Source of the DNA: Prosopocoilus inquinatus
Lineage: Eukaryota > Arthropoda > Insecta > Coleoptera > Lucanidae
Reading direction: 5' to 3'
DNA length: 64,000 nt
NCBI GenBank assembly: GCA_036172665.1
Contig: CM069873.1
Location: 38,678,001 to 38,742,000, forward strand
In this document: piece by piece, positions 10,409-19,338 of the stretch
Numbering within the stretch: the first letter of the stretch is position 1
Layout of the letters: each line of letters starts with the position of its first letter
Made by a program: the position numbers and the translations under genes
Notes under the pieces: model-generated
Database searches by the model: none
Seen by the model: the letters and a program-made list of their open reading frames with translations, nothing else
Told to the model about the DNA's origin: nothing

Positions 10409-11098
10409 TTAAAGATATATGTACGTGTCGAATCCTTTACGATATCTCCCTGCGTTTATGGAACAATCGGTATCAATAACTAAGAAACCAAACGGTTCCT
10501 TCCAACAAGCGTAACAGATATTACGAAACTGGTCCATAGTCATATCTCCGCTGACGTAATCATCGTAAACGTGTTTCAAATTTGTGAAATCTTGACGAAA
10601 TAGTATTAAGAAATTACAATTATCACGAATCATTTGTTTGGGTATTGCACTGTAAGTTTGACTTAAATAAAAGCAGTCAACATTTCTATGACGTCCAAAG
10701 GAGAAATATTCTTTAATTAAATTTTGTGTAGTACACTGAACATCATCAAAAACAACGACTGAATATTCTTTTACATTTGTAGGTGACACCATTTTTTCAA
10801 TATCGGAAATTTCAAAGTAGCCTATTTCGGGCACTGTTGATAGCAAATGTCGGAGAAATTTATACTTCCCCTGAGATAAGGTCTTACAGCAGATGTATAA
10901 ATTTTGGAAACGTAATCCGTTCGGATGGGTTAATAATGTCACTAAGGAATTACTTTTACCAGCCCCTGAGCTCCCGCTAATGATAACGCGTTTACTTGAT
11001 CCTCCGAAGAGAACACTGTGACGTTTAAAGGTTTCATTTGCGATTGCATCGTCGAAATTTTGTACGGGTAACTTTAAAGACTGTTGTTGAAACTTCAT
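10409..11098 (-). CDS. FtsK/HerA-type DNA packaging ATPase
   Basis: Motor that would pump element DNA into capsids. 229 residues from the ATG at 11098; the frame extends 7 codons further up but with no ATG. Walker A is GSSGAGKS at residues 42-49 and Walker B VVVFDD at 114-119. A conserved segment follows (FYLSQTYSAIPKQMIRDN, about 144-161) in the position of the sensor/arginine-finger region of Polinton and A32-like ATPases. The length is typical and the frame intact. It lies 89 nt upstream of the DUF8207-like gene, with the same orientation. Confidence 0.93.
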   Translation of the reverse strand: MKFQQQSLKLPVQNFDDAIANETFKRHSVLFGGSSKRVIISGSSGAGKSNSLVTLLTHPNGLRFQNLYICCKTLSQGKYKFLRHLLSTVPEIGYFEISDIEKMVSPTNVKEYSVVVFDDVQCTTQNLIKEYFSFGRHRNVDCFYLSQTYSAIPKQMIRDNCNFLILFRQDFTNLKHVYDDYVSGDMTMDQFRNICYACWKEPFGFLVIDTDCSINAGRYRKGFDTYIYL

Positions 11099-11218
11099 AT
11101 TTAAAATAATATTTTTCAAAAATATTCAAAATATTTTTGCTCCTTACAACACGTTATTAATTTCCTCGTTACCAAACGCGATACTCTATTACTGTGTTGT
11201 AGTTATCAATATCAACTG

Positions 11219-11228
11219 CTATATAAAC
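11219..11228 (-). promoter_or_regulatory. TATA-like motif upstream of ATPase gene
   Basis: On the - strand the sequence reads GTTTATATAG, 121 bp before the ATPase ATG. No clear initiator was found. Confidence 0.3.
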
Positions 11229-11282
11229 ACTCTTTAAAACTCATAAATTATTTATTTAAATAAATATAATAAATTAATGTTC

Positions 11283-11357
11283 CTAACTAACTAAATTAAT
11301 ATTTCTAACTCTAACTAAATTAATATTTCTAACTCTAACTAAATTAATATCTCTAAC
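11283..11357. repeat. three tandem ~24-bp AT-rich repeats
   Basis: CTAACTCTAACTAAATTAAT-type units are repeated three times between the ATPase promoter and the proline-rich gene. Confidence 0.7.
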
Positions 11358-11386
11358 CTAAACTCTGATTAATGCTCTAATGCTCC

Positions 11387-11859
11387 TCACTGTAAAAAAT
11401 AAGATGTTATTAAAATGTTGAAAGGTAATGAACGATAACGAACCCAAGATTCATCCATCGTGGATTCCACTTCCACCTCTCCCCTTTTCTCCTCCTCCAC
11501 CTCCACCTTTAGTGGTAAAGGCCGAGGTAGAGGCTCCAACACTGGCGGCGCAAACACCCTCCTTTTTAGGCGGATGCGTTGAGGCGCCGCCACTTGCTGC
11601 ACCGGCGGCCTTCGTTCAGGTGTGGCCGCCGCTAGCGGAGTTGGAGTGTAGCTGGGTGAAGGTGACCGTTCGATACGTGGATGAACCATGCGGTAATTCA
11701 CTACCGCCGTTTCTGCATTAATCAGAGTTCCGTCTGTTAACTAAAAAAGTAAATAATCAAAAATGTAAACTGTAAAATACAAATTAGATTACTCACTTTC
11801 AGTTCCACTTGCCTCATGAAAATTGACTTCACAAGAGGCACGTTTGGTGAAGAACTCAT
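11387..11859 (-). CDS. spliced proline-rich unknown protein
   Basis: Coding is 11859-11797 (21 codons) joined to 11740-11387 across a 56-nt intron (donor GTGAGT, acceptor TTTTTTAG), phase 0, giving about 138 residues. The frame of exon 2 has no ATG before residue 3 of its long open stretch, so the upstream exon is needed for the start. The body is Pro/Ala/Glu-rich (TPTPLAAATPERRPP, LKVEVEEEKRGEVEVE) and probably disordered. A TTTTACAG just before the ATG and a TTAG|GTATGT at about 11930 suggest a further 5' untranslated intron. Function unknown; the GC-rich opposite-strand frame is a shadow. Confidence 0.6.
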
Positions 11860-12054
11860 CTGTAAAACGAATAACAATTATTAAAAATTGTACAAAGAAA
11901 AATAATTTTTTATATCCTCGAAAACATACCTAATACCTCGACAACATTTCCAACTTCATGTGAGGAACATACCATTGAACAACAATATAATTCACAGACA
12001 TATCTACTTAAGAGAAAAAGTTAAATCTTAAGACACTAAATCAAACTTAATCTT

Positions 12055-13746
12055 TTAAATAGATATGTCTGCGACAAGATTATGAAACAAATCTTGGATC
12101 AGGCTCAGACGGTTGTGAATGAGGGAAATTTTGTCATATTGTTCGTTTAAAGCCTGGTCAGTCGGAGACCTTAAGCGAACTGTACGTAAAATTTCACGAC
12201 AAGATTGCAACTCATCCGTGACTTTTCTAAGATTTTTCTCACCCTCTAAACAACAGTTCCTGACTTCAGGCATAATTCCGTCATAATAATTTTGGACTGC
12301 TGTTGAGATAACTCCCACTAAATTGGGAGAGGGTGAAGGAAGGGGTATAACATGTTGTGATGAGGAAAGGGATCGAATAGGTGTAGAGGTTCGGACACTA
12401 GGAGAGGATATTTCAAGCCGAGAAGGTGAAATCTGAAGTCGAGAAGGTGGAATTTGAGAGGGTGGGATAAGTAGTTCCGGTTGTGATTGTGAAGATGACA
12501 AATTCTGAATATTGGATATAATATTAGCAGATTCACTAACATTAGTCCTCGGTAGATTAATAGTCCTCGGTCGACGAACAGAAGGAGAATTATTAATCAT
12601 TACTGGATTAATATTAATTGATGAGTTCGTGTTATTATTATTCCCAATTGGTGATAATTGAGATATCTCCATTGAACGGTCTGATATATCAATTATTTCA
12701 GAAACTGAGTCATTAGGATTTAGCGGGATATTATCTGCAACAACACGGGGTTGCGACTGACTCAGTTGACCTTGCAACTCCGCACTATGCATCAAGTCAT
12801 GATTTGAACGCAAAGAAGAAAGAAAAACTCTTTCATTAGCAATTCTTTCCAATCTACGTTCCATTGTGCGTTCCCTTCTGCGTTGCAAATATTCTGCTTT
12901 AGGCAACCACACTCTTTCATACTTGTCGCTAACGGTCCTTAGACGAGAATATTGGTTGCCACGTAGGGTGCGTAAATATTGTGTGGGTTCACGAGTATTA
13001 GAAGCGGATTTAGAAACAGATTTAGAAATGGAACTCGGAGTTTTTGATTTAGAAATAACAGATCTAGAAATGACACTCGGAGTTGTAAAGACGGATGTAA
13101 TAGGAACAGTTTCCGATGTAAAAATAGGAACGGATGTTACAGCAACCGAAGTAGTAGAGGCTGATGTGGATGTTACAATAGGAGTAACTATTGACTGTTG
13201 AGAAATGAGGGGTTGAGTAGGTTTGGTTTGCGTAAGGAAAGAAGAAATAAGGGGTTGAGTGGGTTGTTTAAGAATGGGAACTGATTTATTTGATGGGGAA
13301 ACTGGTTTATTTGGTGGTTTCGAAGTTTGAGGTGGTTTCATTAAAGAAGAAGTAGCGATTAATTGTTGTGGAATAATAAAAGGAGGTTGGGTAGATTGCT
13401 GATTAAGAATAAAAGGGCTAGGAACCAGCAATTGGCTAACAATTGGTTGACTGGAATGAATGTCTCGAGAATCCACACGATCTATTACGTCACCAACTGC
13501 GTTCAGTGTAGAATCATTGATAATTCCTTCTTGCAACAGGAAAGAGGAATTATCAATTTCATTCCACCATGAAGGCGGCACATTTGCTTGAGTGGTAAAT
13601 GCACTCTGAGAAACATTTACTTGAGCAGTACTTGCCACTCCTGTCTGTGTTTCTCTAAATGCAGATTCCACGCTAGTAGTTACTGTTGAAGAAGGATTTC
13701 CTTGTAAATATTGCTGTAAAATTGGGCGTTCATTTCCAAAGGACAT
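12055..13746 (-). CDS. Ser/Thr/Pro-rich disordered protein with helical C-terminus
   Basis: 563 residues from ATG 13746. An ATG three codons further up (13755) would be removed by the predicted acceptor, so 13746 is preferred. Residues about 90-270 and 330-480 are Ser/Thr/Pro/Gln-rich with repeats such as KPTQPLISQQS and IPPSRLQISPSRLEISSPS. A basic region near 270-320 (REPTQYLRTLRG, YLQRRRERTMERRLERI) could bind nucleic acid. The last 90 residues look helical or coiled. I recognise no family. Its own promoter and multi-exon leader set it apart from the neighbouring cluster. Confidence 0.7.
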   Translation of the reverse strand: MSFGNERPILQQYLQGNPSSTVTTSVESAFRETQTGVASTAQVNVSQSAFTTQANVPPSWWNEIDNSSFLLQEGIINDSTLNAVGDVIDRVDSRDIHSSQPIVSQLLVPSPFILNQQSTQPPFIIPQQLIATSSLMKPPQTSKPPNKPVSPSNKSVPILKQPTQPLISSFLTQTKPTQPLISQQSIVTPIVTSTSASTTSVAVTSVPIFTSETVPITSVFTTPSVISRSVISKSKTPSSISKSVSKSASNTREPTQYLRTLRGNQYSRLRTVSDKYERVWLPKAEYLQRRRERTMERRLERIANERVFLSSLRSNHDLMHSAELQGQLSQSQPRVVADNIPLNPNDSVSEIIDISDRSMEISQLSPIGNNNNTNSSININPVMINNSPSVRRPRTINLPRTNVSESANIISNIQNLSSSQSQPELLIPPSQIPPSRLQISPSRLEISSPSVRTSTPIRSLSSSQHVIPLPSPSPNLVGVISTAVQNYYDGIMPEVRNCCLEGEKNLRKVTDELQSCREILRTVRLRSPTDQALNEQYDKISLIHNRLSLIQDLFHNLVADISI

Positions 13747-13980
13747 TACTAGCATGCAAAAATACGGAGTATATTAAAACATTAAAACGTAAATCTTACT
13801 TAATAATACTTACAGTTAAATTGTTAAACAAACAAGAACAGATACAGAACAGATATATCTGGAAAAATAGAGTATCATACTATAGATCTATTAATGAATT
13901 AAGAAGTAAAAGCACTTACCAGTAGATTCACTGAACAAATAACTTGTGAGTTTATTCGAACTAAATGCCTCCTTTTATAC
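13747..13980 (-). promoter_or_regulatory. promoter and two-intron 5' leader of the 563-residue gene
   Basis: On the - strand a TATA box (TATAAAAG, 13979-13972) is followed by a leader exon ending CTACTG|GTAAGT near 13922, a 45-nt exon at 13858-13814 (bounded by TTTCCAG and GTAAGT) and an acceptor CTAG at about 13749, directly before TA-ATG. These are consensus signals in the right order; transcripts are not available. Confidence 0.6.
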
Positions 13981-13984
13981 TCGA

Positions 13985-15742
13985 AAAGTTGAAGGTAAAC
14001 CTTCTAAAACTGCACGTAAGAAATTATGTAATATGTTATTCAAAATTAACATTATAAAAGGTCACATAACAAACACGCGTAACCGGAACATCGAAAAGTG
14101 AAAGGACACCTTGCTCAGAAATGATGCAATACGTATTTTGTATTACAACATCCTGAACATAATGTTATTCAAAACTAAAGTTGTATAAGGTCAAACCGAA
14201 CGCGCATAATAAATTTTTTTTATTATTTATTTTATCCCGTTTCCATTTGCAGTAGCAGTAAAAGAGGATGAATGGGAGGAGAATGGGCGGGGCTTAGTGG
14301 GCGGTGGGCGGAGTTTGGTGGGGGTAACTTTCTGTTTCCGCGGAATCTGGGTCAACCGGGGGGGGGGGGGGGAAGAAAGCCCTCTCCCCACTCCCATCCC
14401 TACTCTTCCCTTTCCATTTTCTGGGCGTCACGAAGGCGTAACGAAGGCGTAACCACGGCCCACTAGAACTAACCTTTCCTCTTTTCTTCTTTCCTTTCTT
14501 TCCTCCTTTTTTCCTTCCTTTCTCCTCTTTTTTTCTTTCCTTCTCTCCTTTTTTTTCTTTCCTTTCTGTCCTTTTCTTCTTTCCTTCTCTTTTTTTATTC
14601 TTACTTGCAGTTATTTTGAAAAAATTTCAATAACTAATTATTCTCTCTAACGACTTTAGAATTTGAATAACATTTACGAAGTTTAATAATAATCTTATTA
14701 TAACCAAGTTGAATAGTAATTCTAATCTTATTATTACCAAGTTTATAATAATCATTATTCAAATGAATGTAAGGAAAAAGTGTATCTGTCGAATAATAAT
14801 CTTTATTCGCAAAAATTTTCCTAAATCAAACTTGCAAGTGTCACACAGTTTAACGATACACATTACACACACGAGCACTCATCTTCTAGAAACCACGATT
14901 TCATCGAACAGTCAGCCCCTAATCTTTATTTGTAAGAATCGTGTAAATTTAAATTACATTCTTAAAAATATTCTCTTACTTATATTCTCTTAGTAAACAC
15001 GCACTAAGCTTTGTGAAAGACCGATTAAGACTGGTGTGTAATACCAATATATTAGTTAAACGATTTCTATGCAAATTGAATTTGAATTTTAAATCGACGG
15101 TGAATGCTCGTAAATATGTTAATTTACTATTATGCAATTCTTGCTAGTATGGCTCGCTTTAAAACGTGCTTGTTTTTATTTATTTAAAACGGTATTTATA
15201 TTCATTCACAACTCGGAATACATATGTAAATTTTATAGTGTTTGTATATTTAATCGTCGTTCGCCTTCAAACATGTTTATTTTTTCTATGCCACTTAATT
15301 TATTATACGACGGTGTGTGAATCTAAATCCTCAAATTTTAAATTGATCGATTAAAATTAATAACGTCTCCTTTCTGATTTAGTTTATTATAATTTTTATA
15401 CAGATCACATCTCGCTATGAAATTTTTAACGCTGCACAGTGAAAACCATTTTTGTGACATTTACATCGTAGAAAATTCGTAAATTTGACAACGTTTGAAA
15501 TTTCAATCGAATAAAGCGATACTTTCAAAGACAATAAAAATCTGTCAAGCTAAATTGCTCATCAAGAGTTAATCTAAATAATTTAATAACGCAATGTATT
15601 TCTAAATTCTTTCTTAAATCCTTAAATTGATTTATTAAAATTAATAACGAATAAAATAACAACTCCTTTCTGATTATAGTTTATTGTATAATAATATATT
15701 ATTAATAACAATATTTAATAATTAATATTTTAATAATAATAT
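13985..15742. other. central non-coding region of the Polinton
   Basis: No supportable gene in 1.75 kb. It holds a GC-rich stretch (14265-14465) with an unbroken run of 15 G (14358-14372), then a polypyrimidine tract (about 14470-14600), then AT-rich DNA. About 75 bp are repeated: 15327-15400 and 15619-15693 both contain TTAAAATTAATAACG and CTCCTTTCTGATT. It separates the two leftward gene blocks and could carry promoter, terminator or replication signals. Confidence 0.7.
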
Positions 15743-16078
15743 TTAAGAATAAGTACACAAATAGCAATTCTTCTTCCGTGGAGGTGGACCATCTATTTCA
15801 TCCAAAGAAAATTCGGTTTGATTCCAATGTTGCTGACAGAGTCTCTGACTTTGTAGATATTTACAGCGTTGATAATGAATCGGCAACTTAGGCCAGATGT
15901 ATTCTAGATCTACGGCTATGACTCTGGTACATAGATACGATTTTGGAAAGTACTTCAAATCCTTATCTGGTATACTACTGAACGAACAATCTTTTTCGTA
16001 CTGGTCAATAACTTCGCCAACCTTCTCTACAACATGCTTTATAATGTTCTTGCAAAATAGACGGGAGAAGAAATCCAT
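15743..16078 (-). CDS. unknown 111-residue Polinton protein
   Basis: Intact small frame with ATG at 16078, last of the leftward block that starts at 21.3 kb. It has an amphipathic N-terminus (MDFFSRLFCKNIIKHVVEKV) and a cysteine-containing basic tail (PPPRKKNCYLCTYS). The four Cys towards the end (two in RCKYLQSQRLC, two in CYLC) might bind metal. No family recognised. Confidence 0.55.
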   Translation of the reverse strand: MDFFSRLFCKNIIKHVVEKVGEVIDQYEKDCSFSSIPDKDLKYFPKSYLCTRVIAVDLEYIWPKLPIHYQRCKYLQSQRLCQQHWNQTEFSLDEIDGPPPRKKNCYLCTYS

Positions 16079-16123
16079 TGCGAAGCTGAACTTTTCTTAT
16101 ACTAACTAAGAACCAAAGTTTCC

Positions 16124-16656
16124 TCATAATATATCACAAATGTTTAGTGTAAAAAATCCTTCATATAACTTTGTTTGAATAAATTTATGTAAATCAAACA
16201 CGTTCGTTAAAGCACACATGCAATTTTTTCTTGAGTGAAATGGACACTTGGGTTCGGATTTTTGCAATTTTTGTACATCTTCGTAAATTTCACCCAAATC
16301 TAACACAGGTACAGTTTCACCATTGCTTTTCGCTAGAATTTCACATAGAAATCGAGACTTCTCCACTCCTTTAACGTAAACGACTTTGGCTGTACAACAT
16401 AAAAAGGTGATGATTGCGTCAAACTCAGATAAGGGGACGAATCCTCTATTCCAGTCAATGCAATGGTGATTGGTCATTAACCAGTTTGCATTGCATTTTG
16501 AAATTTTCTGGGGACCATTGACAAACTTGTGGGTGGTTGAAATAAAAAATGACTCACTTTTCTTTCACTATCGTAAGAAGCCAACTCTTTTGGTATAAAT
16601 TGATTATTTTCCACTTTAAATCCTTGAATGTCAATGACAATAAATCGTTTTTTCAT
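16124..16656 (-). pseudogene. unknown Polinton gene, frame-shifted
   Basis: Two frames meet at 16477: an upstream one from ATG 16656 (KKRFIVIDIQGF, PKELASYDSERK, HFLFQPP) and a downstream one (NHHCIDWNRGF, then CPFHSRKNC and a C-terminal LTNVFDLHKFI). The downstream frame is open into the end of the upstream one and contains a Trp-Leu-rich lead into NHH, so the two look like halves of one ancestral protein split by a frameshift between about 16480 and 16520. I recall similar proteins in insect Polintons, but their function is unknown; an RNase-H-like fold is only a suspicion from the DIQGF strand. Confidence 0.6.
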
Positions 16657-16736
16657 GGTTCGGTTGATGTTGCTTCTTATAAAATCAAATGAAATCAAAT
16701 AGTTTTAGCTTCTCTGTTAATACTGCCATTCACGGT

Positions 16737-17862
16737 TTACATCAACTGACGGACAATTTTGGTGAGAGGTGAATAAGAGAACGCTTTGTCATGCAGAATT
16801 AAACAGTAAGCAATAGTATCAGCTTTAATATTTTCTTTAGTTGTAAACTCAATTCTTATTTCTACTGCACTTTTATGCATTACATCTCTCTGAAAAGTGC
16901 AGTCGATTCCTATTAATGGGCAACTAGCTAATCCTTTTGGATTGAACCACGGTTGACTGCTTTCACGATGATAATAATTTTCCTGAAATCTAGAATACAT
17001 GTCGTATATAACGGCGTATTTGTTATTTTCAATATCAATTTCAATATTGTCGTACGGATAGCGTTCGCCATTTAGAAATACCGTTAATGATTTTAACTTA
17101 ACGTCATCAAACAGACTCATGTTTGCATCGACGACATGTTTCCAACTGCGGAGCCGTTTTTACTGTCCAAGAATGACTTGTCGTAGTTGGGAGCGACGGA
17201 TACTCGTGCAACTCCCAGCTTCTGAAAGGAATTTGTATTTCAACATCTCTGTCTGTCACTCTCGTTAAAGCCAATTGCTCACGTAGTCCAACAGAAATAT
17301 GAGGTATACGCCATACAATTTTGTCAATTATTAATTTAATCTTTTCCGTCTTGTTTGTTTCCACAACTGCTTCAACGTCATCATTTGCTCTGATCAATAC
17401 TAATTCTTGCCTCATATTCAAGACGATCTTTTTATAATCTTCCCCAAAACCTAATAGTGTCTTTAAAGGTACACTTGCTGAGAAATCTCCCTTAACATTG
17501 AGTATATCGCTCATTTTATCATTCTCCTGGATCCATCCTGCATTTTGCAATTTTACTGTATCGTTGCGAGTAAAAGAAAAATACCCTTTCATTGTTGATG
17601 TTATGCCAACATTTCTTACCGAATCTACCTGTACTCCGTTCAGAAGATATCTAATCTCGCTAAACATATAAGCTACCGGATTATTTATCAATTGTGCCGT
17701 CGCACTGTGTTTAGTATTATCACTAACCAAACGCAGTCTTCCCTCTACGTACAAATAACTTTCGCAAGGGAGGGTGTAATTGTCGATCTCAGGTACGGTG
17801 ATAAGCACTTCATCGTTATTACCAAATGATGAACTGAATGGTAAGTGTGAATGGAACTCCAT
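16737..17862 (-). pseudogene. major capsid protein (double jelly-roll type), broken
   Basis: This would form the hexon-like shell. The N-terminal part runs from ATG 17862 and includes YLYVEGRL and EIRYLLNGVQVDSVR. The C-terminal part reads in another frame to 16737 and includes SLTVFLNGERYPYD, YDMYSRFQENYY, IDCTFQRD and AYCLILHDKAFSY. Both are typical of Polinton/adintovirus major capsid proteins. The two frames overlap at 17107-17120. The first ends in unrelated residues after WTVKTAPQLE, and the second enters in mid-protein, so a short deletion with frameshift lies near 17110-17150. A 30-nt intron is not credible. Unless this is an assembly error, this copy cannot make its capsid. Confidence 0.85.
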
Positions 17863-18173
17863 ACTGGTTATTGAAGTGTCCAATTTAATTTTATCAGTTA
17901 GTCCATTATATCCATGTCGTTCTGTTTAGATGATGATTGCCTTACGTGTAAATGTGTTCACCCTTTGACGGTTACGTTTCTTCTACAGAATAATTCCCCC
18001 TATGTTAGCACCTTATAACCTAAACTCTCTAAATATATTCGATTTCTCTGTGTCAATTTCAGTTTTTTTTTGTCGACAACAGTTCAGTATCTGTTTCCGT
18101 GGTTTAAATAATACATTACGTCTAATTCTGCTACACTCTTTCCGTTTCGAATAATTGCTATCGTAAATAATCA
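17863..18173. other. intergenic, probable promoter of capsid gene
   Basis: 311 bp without a gene, between the minor and major capsid genes. An AATATATTTAGAG stretch on the - strand near 18030-18042 is TATA-like. Nothing else is evident. Confidence 0.3.
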
Positions 18174-18908
18174 TTATGTGAATCTTCTCAAATGAAGTCT
18201 TAGAGTAATTACTTCGTTTCTAAAATTTACTAATCGATTCTCTTGATCTAATAGTCGAATGACTATTCTCGTAATCACGTTCAAGGTCACTGGAAGATAA
18301 ATAGCTTGAAGAGGGGATTCTATTATTTTAAACCCTGGAGGTACATTTGGAAAGAAATGATACAAAACATGACCGGGTTCTCCGTTGTTATAAGATCCAC
18401 CGGTTAGATTACATTCTATTCTTATAGCATTTACTTTATTTATTTCCACCGGAAAATCACCAATGTTATTATCGTTTACTTTCAACGTTGGCGGTTTAAA
18501 ACATAACAATTTTCCCAATGAATTTGGTTTACTAAAATCGAGCTTAACCGAACTGTGTATTGTTGCCTTTAAAGTATTATTATTTCCTTTAATGTTTATA
18601 TAATCAGGGATATTGTTATTTTGAAAATAATCTTTCAGATATTGGTTGATATCGTCTAGTTCATATGTACCTGTAGGTATAACGATAGTTTTCCAAACCG
18701 TCGTTTTTCCTGTTTCTTCATAATGTATCAAATTATTACTTTCATCTATGTTAGGTATTGCATTAAACGTTTCAAAATTTAACAAGCACATTTCATATGT
18801 TGCCTTTTCTCCGAGGTATAGTGGTGGATTCAATTCACAAAATAAAACTGATTCAGTTCTCGTAAGAGTGAATGTACACGCAACGGGTGAAGATTCCATG
18901 TTGACCAT
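18174..18908 (-). CDS. penton-like minor capsid protein (single jelly roll)
   Basis: Would form the capsid vertices. 244 residues, ATG at 18908, intact. Recognisable Polinton/adintovirus minor-capsid landmarks are IPTGTYELDDINQYL (about 77-91), KGNNNTLKATI, SLGKLLCF, NKVNAIRIECNLTGGSY and the C-terminal FFPNVPPGFKIIESP...IYLPV followed by RLLDQENRLVNFRNEVITLRL. The strand-rich pattern fits a single jelly roll. It lies between the protease and major capsid genes, the usual virion-gene cluster. Confidence 0.88.
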   Translation of the reverse strand: MVNMESSPVACTFTLTRTESVLFCELNPPLYLGEKATYEMCLLNFETFNAIPNIDESNNLIHYEETGKTTVWKTIVIPTGTYELDDINQYLKDYFQNNNIPDYINIKGNNNTLKATIHSSVKLDFSKPNSLGKLLCFKPPTLKVNDNNIGDFPVEINKVNAIRIECNLTGGSYNNGEPGHVLYHFFPNVPPGFKIIESPLQAIYLPVTLNVITRIVIRLLDQENRLVNFRNEVITLRLHLRRFT

Positions 18909-18930
18909 TTTTCAAGTACTACATTCTTAC

Positions 18931-19338
18931 TTAACTTGTAAAGGACTTTAAAAACTGTAGACATAAGTGTCCACAATTTTGTGTATTTTGTTTCTGATAC
19001 CTTTCATAATTATAGTTAATAACTCCCAATCCGTTCGAGAAAAGATATTTCTCTAGTTAAACTGGAAGTCGTAGATCTCCATAGCTGTCAAAATATTTTA
19101 CGATTCCTCCTCTCTTATAATATGCTACCCAATGCGTTCCTTCACCAGAATCGCTATCTAAATTCACTACTCCACTTTCATGCTTCCATATCTTTTTAGG
19201 TAAAGTATCTCTCATAAACACACCTCGAAAGAAAGGTAATTTCCATATTTTAGCATATTTCAGTATGTCAATGTTAGTCAACGGTCGCCGAGGCAAATAT
19301 TTCAGTTTTTTGGATTGGATCGTAAATATAACCCACAC
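18931..19338 (-). pseudogene. adenain-type cysteine protease, interrupted
   Basis: Maturation protease of the adenovirus/Polinton type (C5 family). The open frame to 19057 contains LTNIDILKYAK, FRGVFMRD, the catalytic His in GTHWVAYY and the acidic residue in YFDSYGD. An in-frame TAA at 19057-19059 (followed by CTAG) then interrupts it. The same frame continues to 18931 with the conserved Gln (in YQKQN) and the catalytic Cys (in NCGHLCLQFL). The frame has no ATG at its 5' end: it overlaps the end of the PLA2 gene in the -1 frame, where a slippery A AAA AAC lies at 19311-19305. Either two recoding events or, more simply, two disabling mutations of a once-fused gene. Confidence 0.85.

Noticed and set aside
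11428..11721. 97-residue Pro-rich + strand frame
   Set aside because: Shadow of the GC-rich spliced gene on the - strand, which has proper splice signals and continues its frame.
12866..13201. 111-residue + strand frame
   Set aside because: Antisense of the Ser/Thr-rich repeats in the 563-residue gene.
14272..14466. Gly-rich 64-residue frame across the G15 run
   Set aside because: Composition artefact of a homopolymer and GC-rich tract.
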